39,631 nt of DNA. It comes from CAYJXA01 sp964404595. Lineage in GTDB: Archaea; Nanobdellota; Nanobdellia; Woesearchaeales; GW2011-AR9. The notes under the pieces were generated by a model. It made no database searches. It saw only the letters and a program-made list of their open reading frames with translations, and had not been told where the DNA came from. The translations under genes and the position numbers were made by a program. Positions within the stretch are counted from its first letter, which is position 1. Each line of letters opens with the position of its first letter. The stretch spans positions 1 to 39,631 of the forward strand of contig CAYOKQ010000009.1 of NCBI GenBank assembly GCA_964404595.1, in the 5' to 3' direction. This document shows positions 32,750 to 39,631 of the stretch, in pieces.

Positions 32750-35188
32750 ATGGAACTTCCTAAGCAATACGATCCCAAGCAAGCCGAACCTAAATGGCAG
32801 CAGTACTGGGAAGAACAGGAAATGTATGTCTTCCATGCCAACGCAAAAAAAGAAACGTACAGCGTGGACACTCCCCCGCCCACCGTTTCTGGTAAAATGC
32901 ATCTGGGACACGCTTTTAGCTACACCCAGCAAGATATCGTTGTACGATACCAGCGTATGCGAGGCAAAAATATTTTTTTCCCTTTTGGCACAGATGATAA
33001 TGGCCTGCCCACCGAGCGCTTAGTCGAAAAAAAGAAAAATATTCTTTCAACCAGAATGAGCCGGCAGGAATTTGTTAATATCTGCAATGAAGTGATCGAA
33101 CAAGAAAAGCCCCTTTTTATCCAAAGCTGGAAAAACATCGGCATGAGCGCTGACTTTAAACGATCCTATTCCACCATCAACAAACACTGCCAAATTACTT
33201 CCCAAGCCTCATTCATCGATCTGTTTCATAAAGGGCGCATTTACCAACAAGAATCGCCCGTTTCGTGGTGCGTGGCCTGCCAAACCGCCATAGCCCAGGC
33301 TGAATTTGAAAATGTAGACCTGACCTCTCATTTTAACGATATTGTCTTCAAATGTGGGGCACAAGATTTGGTGATTGCCACGACCAGGCCCGAATTGATA
33401 CCCGCATGCGTCGCTTTATTTCATCATCCAGATGATGCCCGATATGCAACATTCAAAGGAAAATTCGCAACTGTGCCGTTATTTAATTATGAAGTACCAA
33501 TTCTCGCCGATGAAGCGGTGGATAAAGACAAAGGAACCGGTTTGATGATGGTATGTACTTTTGGTGATAAAGAAGATGTGGATAAATGGTTCCGATACAA
33601 TTTGCCCTTGCGCGTTGCCCTTACTAAAGATGGGCGCATGAATGAGCTCGCCCTGGAATTTAAAGGATTGAAGCTCAAAGAGGCGCGAAAAGGGATTGTA
33701 GATAAATTAAAAGAACAGGGGCTGCTGCTCCATCAGAAAGAAATTACTCACGCGGTGAATGTGCATGAGCGCTGTAAAACAGAATTAGAATTTCTCAAAA
33801 CCAAACAATGGTATATTAAAATCTTAGATCAAAAAGAAAAATTACTCGACGCGGCAAATCAGATTACCTGGTATCCGGAACATATGAAAGTTCGCTACGA
33901 TCACTGGGTACAGAATTTAAATTGGGATTGGTGCATTTCACGCCAGCGGCATTTTGGCATCCCTATTCCTATTTGGATCTGCAACAAATGTAGCGCTTAT
34001 ATGCTTCCAGAGCAGAAAGAATTGCCCGTTGATCCAACCGCTGCACACCCCACCAAAAAATGCTCCTGCGGCTCTTTTTCGTTTACCGGAGAAACTGATG
34101 TACTCGATACCTGGGCCACCTCTTCCCTCACCCCGGAAATTGCCAGTAATTGGGCCCACCAAGGAGAATATAATTTCAATCATGAGCAAAAGCCATTTGA
34201 TTTACGCCCACAGGCCCACGATATTATCCGCACTTGGTTATTTTATACTATAGTCAAAAGCATGTACCATCATAATCGTATTCCCTGGAAGAAAGTTATG
34301 ATTTCGGGTCATGCTCAAGATTCCAAAGGCAGAAAAATGTCCAAATCGTTGGGCAACATTATAGAACCGATGGAAATGATTTCCAAATATAGTGCTGATG
34401 CACTTCGTTTCTGGGCTGCCGGCTCTAAGTTAGGTGATGATCTGCCCTTCATGGAAAAAGATTTGATGACCGGACAGAAATTTGTAACCAAGTTATGGAA
34501 TGCCACCAAATTCTGTCTGACGCATCTGGATGATTACAAAGAAAGTAAAACCATTAAAGTCACCGAAATATTTGACCAATGGATCCTCAGTAAACTGCAA
34601 AAAGCGATAGGAGAATGCACGTCTTCATTTGAGCAGTATGAATACGCCAAGTCGAAAGCTGCCGCAGAAGCCTTTTTTTGGACTTTTTGTGATTATTATC
34701 TGGAGATCGTGAAAGACAGATTGTATAATCCGGCAGCTCGGGGAGAGAAAGCACGGCAGAGTGCGCAGCAGGGGTTGTATGTCTCGTTATTGTCGATTCT
34801 CAAATTAGCTGCCCCCATCATGCCCCATATTACTGAAGAGATTTATCAGTTTTATTTTGCACCGCATGAACAGAAAAAAAGCATCCATATTTCTGCATGG
34901 CCTGTATCAAATGCAAAACTCCTGAATCAGGACGCAGAACACACCGGTGACCTTGGCATCGATATAATCAACACTGTCCGTAAATATAAATCAGAACATC
35001 AGTGGTCGATGAAAGAAGAGATTACAGAAATTGTACTGATGAGTGAGGAGAACAATTTTAAGAATATGATTCAGCGTATGGAAGGTGATTTGAAAGCGGT
35101 ATTAAATGCAAAAACTATTTCTGTGGCAGGAGAGACGAGTTTGGAGACACTTGCATTTAAGGTGAAAGTGGGGATAAGAAAAATTTAA
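32750..35188 (+). CDS. valS: Valyl-tRNA synthetase
   Basis: An 812-aa class I synthetase charging tRNA-Val. The HIGH motif is MHLGH in VSGKMHLGHAFSY, the KMSKS motif is intact in GRKMSKSLGN, and an editing (CP1) domain lies between (VIATTRPELIPACVALF, GTGLMMVCTFGDKEDVDKW). A zinc knuckle is visible (ICNKCSAYM...KCSCGSF), as in archaeal ValRS. TATA attatttaaatactc (32716-32730) lies about 25 nt before ATG 32750, so it is leaderless. Length and motifs are normal for the archaeal form. Confidence 0.95.
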   Translation: MELPKQYDPKQAEPKWQQYWEEQEMYVFHANAKKETYSVDTPPPTVSGKMHLGHAFSYTQQDIVVRYQRMRGKNIFFPFGTDDNGLPTERLVEKKKNILSTRMSRQEFVNICNEVIEQEKPLFIQSWKNIGMSADFKRSYSTINKHCQITSQASFIDLFHKGRIYQQESPVSWCVACQTAIAQAEFENVDLTSHFNDIVFKCGAQDLVIATTRPELIPACVALFHHPDDARYATFKGKFATVPLFNYEVPILADEAVDKDKGTGLMMVCTFGDKEDVDKWFRYNLPLRVALTKDGRMNELALEFKGLKLKEARKGIVDKLKEQGLLLHQKEITHAVNVHERCKTELEFLKTKQWYIKILDQKEKLLDAANQITWYPEHMKVRYDHWVQNLNWDWCISRQRHFGIPIPIWICNKCSAYMLPEQKELPVDPTAAHPTKKCSCGSFSFTGETDVLDTWATSSLTPEIASNWAHQGEYNFNHEQKPFDLRPQAHDIIRTWLFYTIVKSMYHHNRIPWKKVMISGHAQDSKGRKMSKSLGNIIEPMEMISKYSADALRFWAAGSKLGDDLPFMEKDLMTGQKFVTKLWNATKFCLTHLDDYKESKTIKVTEIFDQWILSKLQKAIGECTSSFEQYEYAKSKAAAEAFFWTFCDYYLEIVKDRLYNPAARGEKARQSAQQGLYVSLLSILKLAAPIMPHITEEIYQFYFAPHEQKKSIHISAWPVSNAKLLNQDAEHTGDLGIDIINTVRKYKSEHQWSMKEEITEIVLMSEENNFKNMIQRMEGDLKAVLNAKTISVAGETSLETLAFKVKVGIRKI

Positions 35189-35296
35189 TGCTTGGTGTAC
35201 ATTTTTGAGGAGAGCTTAGCATTTATAAGTAATTTCTTAATAGTAGTTAAACTAACAAAAGATTTATAAACTAAATGTGTTTTATTATGATTAAAA

Positions 35297-35668
35297 ATGG
35301 ATCAACAAACATTAGAATACTTGGTGAGCAACACTACCGAGTTTATAGTAGGAATAGCTCTGGGCACTGGTTTAGGGTATCTAAGCAGCAGATCTAGAAG
35401 TGAAGATAGATTAGTTGATACACCAGAAATGACAAAAATCGGATATGCAACTTTAATAACATTGCTTAATAATCCTATTGCTATTGGCTTAACAAATTTA
35501 GGCTTTGGTACTAATGAAAATTTAATGAAAGCAGCACAAGGAGATATGGGAAATGTCTTGGGATTGTATGCCGGCTTTTGTTTAGGAAAGGCAATAGACC
35601 GAGGATTAAGTTATTTGGACACGAGTCGTAATATGCATAACAACAAGTCTTCTCCAACAGTGTTGTGA
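35297..35668 (+). CDS. Small Gly-rich membrane protein, unknown
   Basis: A 123-aa protein with probable membrane segments about 16-31 (EFIVGIALGTGLGYLSS), about 46-68 (IGYATLITLLNNPIAIGLTN) and about 83-100 (GNVLGLYAGFCLGKAID). Gly zippers (GxxxG) suggest close helix packing. TATA agatttataaac (35260-35271) lies about 30 nt before ATG 35297. No family recognised. The following 218 nt to the next gene contain only its promoter and leader as far as I can see. Confidence 0.6.
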   Translation: MDQQTLEYLVSNTTEFIVGIALGTGLGYLSSRSRSEDRLVDTPEMTKIGYATLITLLNNPIAIGLTNLGFGTNENLMKAAQGDMGNVLGLYAGFCLGKAIDRGLSYLDTSRNMHNNKSSPTVL

Positions 35669-35886
35669 TTAATTATCTCAAGAAGGAGAGTTACAAATAT
35701 TCTACATTAAAGATAAAACCCACTAAGTTTAGTTGCACCAAGAGGCGATACTCATAGACACTCAAGCGATCTTGGGTTTATAAAGATACTGAAAATAACT
35801 CCCCTCCCTATCGAAACCTTTTTAAGCGAAATACGCCTATCATCAATAAATTAAGCTCAATGAGCTACAAAAATGAGGTGTTAAGA

Positions 35887-36063
35887 ATGGGTGAACAAGG
35901 ATATTGCGTTAAGTGTAAGATGAAACGAGAAATTTCTAATGCTAAAGAAGTGAGCATGAAAGGCAAGGGCGGTGTAACCAGAAAAGCATTGAAAGGAACC
36001 TGTCCTAAATGCGGAACTACCATGTTTCGAATCATGGGCGGCGGAGCTAAGAAGAAGAAATAA
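35887..36063 (+). CDS. Small zinc-ribbon protein (DUF5679-like)
   Basis: A 58-aa protein with two CxxC knuckles (GYCVKCKMKRE and GTCPKCGTTMF), ending in Gly and Lys. The pattern matches small archaeal zinc ribbons that I recall as DUF5679; their role is unknown, with nucleic-acid binding likely. ATG 35887 is chosen over ATG 35860 because GAGGTG (35875-35880) sits 6 nt before it. TATA tttttaagcg (35819-35828) gives a leader of about 40 nt. Confidence 0.8.
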   Translation: MGEQGYCVKCKMKREISNAKEVSMKGKGGVTRKALKGTCPKCGTTMFRIMGGGAKKKK

Positions 36064-36065
36064 AC

Positions 36066-36091
36066 GCTTCCTTTTTTTTATTTTATTCTTT
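36066..36091 (+). terminator. T-tract terminator after the zinc-ribbon gene
   Basis: The sequence cttcctttttttttattttattcttt directly follows the stop codon and is T-rich without a hairpin, as is usual for archaeal termination. It runs up to the start codon of the GNAT gene, which must therefore rely on incomplete termination or its own promoter. Confidence 0.5.
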
Positions 36092-36507
36092 ATGATTTCA
36101 ATTGTAAAAACACATTCTTATCACCTCCCTCAGTTGGCACTCATGGGCAAAGAACAATGGCCTCGCGAAAAGTGGATTACATCACGATTTCTTTTGCAAA
36201 CAATGATGAAGAAAGGCGTCCACGTAACAGCCATCATTGACGGGAAAACCGCAGGCTGTATCANNNNNNNNNNTTTTGGATACACTATTTTATTGTTGAT
36301 AAAAAATATCGCCGACAGGGCATTGGCAGTGATTTACTACAAAAGGTAGAATCTAAGATACCGCGGCATAGCACTTTATTTGTAGATTTAGAAAAAAAAG
36401 ACCACACAGGATATTCTTTTTACCGCAAAAATGGTTTTAAGCTTATGGGCACAGTTAAGAAGTGGTTTATCAGCAAAGAAGCCATTATTTTAGCAAAGCA
36501 ATTATAG
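36092..36507 (+). CDS. GNAT acetyltransferase interrupted by an assembly gap
   Basis: Before the gap the frame reads MISIVKTHSYHLPQLALMGK to IIDGKTAGCI; after it, in a different frame, FWIHYFIVDKKYRRQGIGSD continues to YRKNGFKLMG and stops at TAG 36505. The acetyl-CoA loop RRQGIG and the late FYRKNGF block are those of a complete GNAT enzyme. The frame change shows that ten Ns do not give the true length: the missing stretch should be 2 modulo 3 bases long. The real gene is probably intact at about 140 residues. It overlaps the end of cysS by 6 nt on the opposite strand. The substrate is unknown. Confidence 0.8.
36264..36273. other. Assembly gap (10 N)
   Basis: Ten consecutive undefined bases inside the GNAT gene. 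The reading frames on the two sides disagree, so the length is a placeholder and not a measurement. Confidence 0.98.
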
Positions 36508-37931
36508 TTTTTTTAACTCGTATCCTTCCTTAGTATCTCCTACAGAATAGCCCATGGTGATTATCTTATCCCGTAATTCATCAGCTTTTTTCCAATCTTT
36601 GCTTTGGCGAGCAAGGAGGCGCTGCGTGGCTAACTCAATAACTTGCGCGGGAATTTTTTCTTGCCTTATCTTTTTCAGGTCTAACCCAAGTACTTTATCA
36701 AAAATTAGCAGTAATTGATATTTCTCTTTACCTGATAGCGCCGTATCCTTTAACATATCCCACATGATTGCCAAGGCCCTAGGAGTATTCAAATCATCAT
36801 TGATTTGCTCGGTAAACTGCCGTACATAGTCCTGCGCTAAATCAGCATTTGTTGGCTCATCCTTACGTCCTTTTTTTAACTCCGGAACTTTTTCCAACAA
36901 TTTTTTTCGCGCATTTTTTGCCCCCTCAAGTGCCTCATAGCTAAACATTAGTGGGGTGCGGTAATGAGTTCCTAAGCAGAAATATCGATAATCCAGGGGA
37001 TCAAATCCTTTGTCTTGCAGTGAGGATAAGATGATGAAATTATCCCCGGATTTAGCCATTTTCTCCCCTTGCGTAAGAACCAAAAATTCATTGTGCAGCC
37101 AATACCTAACCCAGGGTTTTTTTCCCGTAGCGGCTTCGGATTGTGCAATTTCGTTGGTATGATGAACAGGAATATGGTCAATACCCCCGCAATGAATATC
37201 AAATTGCTTCCCCAGATATTTCATTGACATTGCCGAACATTCAATATGCCAGCCCGGATACCCCGTTCCAAAAGGAGAGGGCCACTTCATCTCCTGATCT
37301 TGAAATTTGGATTTAGTGAACCAGAGGACAAAATCATGCTGATTCTTCTTGTGTGGGTCTTTCTCTACGCGAGCCTGCATTTGTTGCTGCAAATCTAATT
37401 GTGCCAATTTACCGTAATCAGGCAGCTTTGAGGTGTTAAAATAGACATTTCCTCCAGCGTGGTATGTAAAACCTTTCTTCTCTAATTGCTCAATTAAGGC
37501 AATCTGCTCTTGAATATGATCCGTTGCCTTGCATAGGATTTTAGGGGGGATTAAATTCAATTTTTTACAATCGGATACAAACGCTCTCGTATAAAAATCA
37601 GCAATTTCCCAGACAGTTTTTTTTTCTCGCTGGGCCCCTTTGAGCATCTTATCTTCTCCACTATCGGCATCGGACGTTAAGTGGCCAACATCGGTGATGT
37701 TCATGACATGCTTTACTTTATACCCGTTGAAAAGCATGGTGCGTTTGAGAATATCTTCGAAGAGAAAACTACGCAGATTGCCGATATGCATGTAGTTGTA
37801 GACGGAATGCCCAAATCTCTTTAATTAGAGATATTGTTTGGCCCGCACGTGTACATGCCCACTTTGGCTTGGTTTAAAGGTACAAAAGTTTCTTTTCTCC
37901 TGGTTAATGTATTATAAAGACTTAAGTTCAT
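36502..37931 (-). CDS. cysS: Cysteinyl-tRNA synthetase, gene interrupted by a 32-nt intron
   Basis: The exons are 37931-37838 and 37805-36502; joined they encode 465 aa, the usual CysRS length. Exon 1 gives MNLSLYNTLTRRKETFVPLN and KVGMYTCGP; exon 2 continues VYNYMHIGNLRSF. The join creates CGPTVYNYMHIGN, the invariant zinc-Cys and HIGH region. KMAKS in QGEKMAKSGDN is the KMSKS motif; WHIECSAM and the GGIDHIPVHHTNE block hold other zinc ligands. Without removing the insert, exon 1 hits TAA within 12 codons, and the downstream ATG 37791 would lack the essential Cys. The ribosome site GGAGGTGA before ATG 37931 is formed by the last codons of the upstream nucleotidyltransferase gene. CysRS identity is certain; splicing is inferred. 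Confidence 0.92.
37806..37837 (-). other. Probable 32-nt bulge-helix-bulge intron in cysS mRNA
   Basis: Cutting CCAA^ACAATATC at the 5' side and GGGCATT^CCGTC at the 3' side restores CCA-ACC-GTC, that is Pro-Thr-Val. Hand folding gives an outer exon helix GCG/CGT, a central helix GGCC/GGCA (three pairs and one G-A), 3-nt bulges AAA and TTC, each cut after the second base, and an inner stem CAA(T)ATCTCT/AGAGATTTG with loop AATTAA. Only this one of the alternative 32-nt windows restores the Thr. This is the geometry recognised by archaeal tRNA-splicing endonuclease. Confidence 0.8.
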
Positions 37932-37933
37932 TT

Positions 37934-38701
37934 TCACCTCCGTAAGACTAATTTCTGCAAGGCTTTATTAATTTTCTCTTCGTCAATGGTTCGTATTGGA
38001 ACTTTTTCATTCTCCTGTTTCAAAAAATCTTCAATATAATCATCGTATAAAGGGTTATTCTTAATTATTTCTTTTTCGTTGCCTTCCATTTTCAGCCTGA
38101 TAGTCTCTTGTAATTCTCTGATTATTTTAGGTGGAATAATATTTTTACTTTTTTCTAATCCTTCAGGAAAATGAATAGGGGGTAATCCTCCGGTTGTTTG
38201 CACATATTTAGCATTGACTAATCCCCGCATTGCATACAGATATTTTTTATAGGTAACTCCCTGTTTACAGGCTAAATAGATTTCATAATTGTATTGACAC
38301 ATGGATTTGTAATGATAATATAAAGCAGTAGGATTAAATTCGGTGAGTGCAATTGTCTCTAATTCTGTAGGTTTCTTCCCGTAATATAAAATATCTGATT
38401 GCAGCCATTCTATTACAGAAGGATTTGATTTTAATAACAATTTACAGTATTTAAAAATATCAAAGCCACTTATGTCAATCATCCCCTGCTCAAAGGTGCG
38501 ATTAATCACTAGATTAGTGGTAGTTTCATTTTTTACGGAAAGATAATTCTTTACAGGCTGGACAAAGACAAAACGAATATCATAATCACTGTCTTTGCTG
38601 CTCATTCGCCATAATCTGCTTCCGGATTCTACGGCGAAGATAATTCGACAGTTTTCTTCTTTTTCTATTTGTTGACAGTAGTCGATAATCTTTTGCTTCA
38701 T
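37934..38701 (-). CDS. Nucleotidyltransferase of the RlaP (DNA polymerase beta-like) family
   Basis: A 255-aa protein. The catalytic region VESGSRLWRMSSKDSDYDIR has the GS...W...S.DSDYD(I/V)R pattern of RlaP-type minimal nucleotidyltransferases (COG3541-like), followed by a helical half (ALYYHYKSMCQYNYEIYLAC, YLYAMRGLVNAKYV). Proteins of this family have been linked by context to RNA repair; their reaction is not established. ATG 38701 is chosen over the open codons upstream because a TATA box (ggctttttatgg on the plus strand, 38720-38731) lies 25 nt before it. It is followed after 2 nt by cysS, and its last codons CGG-AGG-TGA serve as the cysS ribosome site, so the two form an operon. Confidence 0.8.
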   Translation of the reverse strand: MKQKIIDYCQQIEKEENCRIIFAVESGSRLWRMSSKDSDYDIRFVFVQPVKNYLSVKNETTTNLVINRTFEQGMIDISGFDIFKYCKLLLKSNPSVIEWLQSDILYYGKKPTELETIALTEFNPTALYYHYKSMCQYNYEIYLACKQGVTYKKYLYAMRGLVNAKYVQTTGGLPPIHFPEGLEKSKNIIPPKIIRELQETIRLKMEGNEKEIIKNNPLYDDYIEDFLKQENEKVPIRTIDEEKINKALQKLVLRR

Positions 38702-38867
38702 GTTGATAAAGAACGAAAGGGGCTTTTTATGGTTTGCGGACAAAAATCATTTCACCTGCACTTCCCTCTCCCACACATCATCAAATTCCACAACATTCCT
38801 GCAGTGTTAAACCCAAGTGAAACGCAGTGAAGCGAGAGCGCAGAGAGGTGTAACTGAAAGGAGCGAG

Positions 38868-38884
38868 TTTAAAAAAACAAACCT
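38868..38884 (-). terminator. T-tract terminator after the CPBP gene
   Basis: On the minus strand tttgtttttttaaac lies just 3' of the CPBP protease stop. The gap between it and the RlaP gene (38702-38910) otherwise holds only the RlaP promoter and a purine-rich stretch with no recognised element. Confidence 0.45.
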
Positions 38885-38910
38885 GACCTTTCTGGTAATT
38901 TTGGCAATTT

Positions 38911-39585
38911 TTATGTCGGGAAAATCAGATATTCAATATAGAATAAAGGTACGTTCACAAGTAGATGATTTATCCAAACCCAAAATACACTGTTGGTTTT
39001 GTGATAGAGCCATGCCCAAAACAGTCCAAATAGGAAGGATACACTTGTTAAGAGTAAGACAACCCACGCTGTGTTAAAGAAGCTCACAAAGTAGACGAAG
39101 TGCATCGCCGCAAAGCCCAAACTTCCTATGAGCATTGCTTTATTGAGGGAGAAAAATTTTTTGAGTCCTCCGAAAATTGAATAACGCCAGTAAAGTTCTT
39201 CAAATAGTGAATTGAAAATGATGATTCCAAGACTATACAGTAAAAAATTTTTCGTTAGTCCTATGTTTGAGAGGGTTTGGTAGATTTTTTCACCTAAAGG
39301 ATTGATTTCATCTATGAATGTGTAAAGAACACCGAAGATTATAAGTGCGAAAACCAAACCAGACATAACACTAAATAAACGCATTGGGCTTTGCTGTGTT
39401 TTGGGCATGGTTCGATTGATTTTCCAGTAAACTATTGGAAGTCCAATAAAGAGTAATTTGGACAAACCATAAGCCAAACGAGAAAATAAAATGTTGTCTT
39501 GAATGACGTGACTGAATAACTGCAGAATAATCGGTAATATAAGACCTACTAAAAGTAACACTTTGATTTTATTTTCTCGTGTCAT
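38911..39585 (-). CDS. CPBP-family intramembrane metalloprotease
   Basis: A 224-aa multi-pass membrane protein with about six to seven helices. The catalytic motifs of the CPBP/CAAX (Abi) family are present: FEELYWR (EExxxR), GFAAMHFVYF (FxxxH) and WINHLLVN (HxxxN). These proteases cut prenylated or other membrane substrates, and some bacterial members act in immunity or bacteriocin self-protection. ATG 39585 is the first Met; a TATA-like ctttttaatag lies around 39614-39624. It is followed by its own T-tract terminator and is transcribed in the direction of the RlaP-cysS operon. The substrate is unknown. Confidence 0.85.
   Translation of the reverse strand: MTRENKIKVLLLVGLILPIILQLFSHVIQDNILFSRLAYGLSKLLFIGLPIVYWKINRTMPKTQQSPMRLFSVMSGLVFALIIFGVLYTFIDEINPLGEKIYQTLSNIGLTKNFLLYSLGIIIFNSLFEELYWRYSIFGGLKKFFSLNKAMLIGSLGFAAMHFVYFVSFFNTAWVVLLLTSVSFLFGLFWAWLYHKTNSVFWVWINHLLVNVPLFYIEYLIFPT
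39010..39410. repeat. 14-bp inverted repeat pair inside the CPBP gene
   Basis: The 14-mer ccatgcccaaaaca occurs at 39010-39023 and, inverted, at 39397-39410. On the minus strand one copy encodes part of FWAWL and the other TMPKTQ, so the likeness is not from related protein sequence. It may be chance. Confidence 0.4.
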
Positions 39586-39631
39586 GGTATAAAATTGCTA
39601 AAATTTCTCAACTATTAAAAAGTTTGTTTTT

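Noticed and set aside
37791..37791. ATG 37791 as the start of a shorter 429-aa CysRS
   Set aside because: It would remove the zinc-binding Cys and the CGPTVY block before the HIGH motif, which all CysRS need, while a strong ribosome site and a matching N-terminus lie upstream.
38817..39077. 86-aa ORF on the plus strand
   Set aside because: It is antisense to the CPBP gene end and a purine-rich spacer, with no start signals.
1..39631. CRISPR arrays, insertion sequences, transposase genes and phage genes
   Set aside because: No regularly spaced direct repeats, transposase motifs or structural phage genes were seen on either strand.

Overview
The window looks like a chromosomal piece of an archaeon, most plausibly a DPANN lineage of the Woesearchaeota/Pacearchaeota kind (inference). 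The reasons are an archaeal proteasome-activating nucleotidase (PAN), an archaeal-type ValRS, archaeal TATA boxes about 25 nt upstream of leaderless start codons in front of many genes, GGAGGTGA-type ribosome sites inside operons, and two introns that fold into the archaeal bulge-helix-bulge (BHB) splicing motif. Ten Ns at 36264-36273 mark a scaffold gap, so this is probably a metagenome assembly.

Layout. 0-3.6 kb: an XRE-CBS regulator, a decayed peptidase E, a one-chain tRNA 2-selenouridine synthase (MnmH/SelU) and an Mqo-like flavoprotein. 3.7-13.6 kb: a tightly packed six-ORF operon (system 1) with a MoxR-type AAA ATPase, an unknown protein, a fusion of a HExxH metallopeptidase-like domain and a von Willebrand A domain, and two kinds of Hsp90-like GHKL ATPase. 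The first (type A) is cut in two by a single in-frame TAA; the second (type B) is a 1224-aa giant. 13.7-15.6 kb: a radical SAM enzyme and a methyltransferase. 15.7-18.8 kb: an AT-rich accessory patch with two PIN-type nuclease candidates, a winged-helix protein, an unknown partner protein and a gene remnant. 18.9-23.8 kb: a GNAT-like protein, then a compact paralogous GHKL operon on the other strand (system 2): ribbon-helix-helix regulator, unsplit type A GHKL, and type B GHKL ending in an intact HExxH...HGxDF metalloprotease signature. 24-39.6 kb: mostly housekeeping genes: tRNA-Glu with an intron in its T loop, a retropepsin-like protease/RimK ATP-grasp pair, a secreted transglutaminase, PAN, IMP dehydrogenase, a small phosphatase, ValRS, a zinc ribbon, a gap-broken GNAT, an RlaP nucleotidyltransferase, CysRS interrupted by a 32-nt BHB-like intron, and a CPBP protease.

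Three things stand out. (1) Two related operons pair the same two GHKL ATPase types in the same order. One is coupled to MoxR and a metallopeptidase-VWA protein, the other to its own small DNA-binding repressor; I do not recognise this as a characterised system. (2) The CysRS gene is out of frame unless a 32-nt hairpin is removed; removal restores the invariant CGPTVY motif and the flanks pair as a near-canonical BHB, which implies splicing of a protein-coding mRNA. (3) The tRNA-Glu(UUC) gene carries a 76-nt intron in its T loop with a textbook 3-nt-bulge/4-bp-helix/3-nt-bulge core.

All family assignments come from reading motifs by eye; no database search was made.
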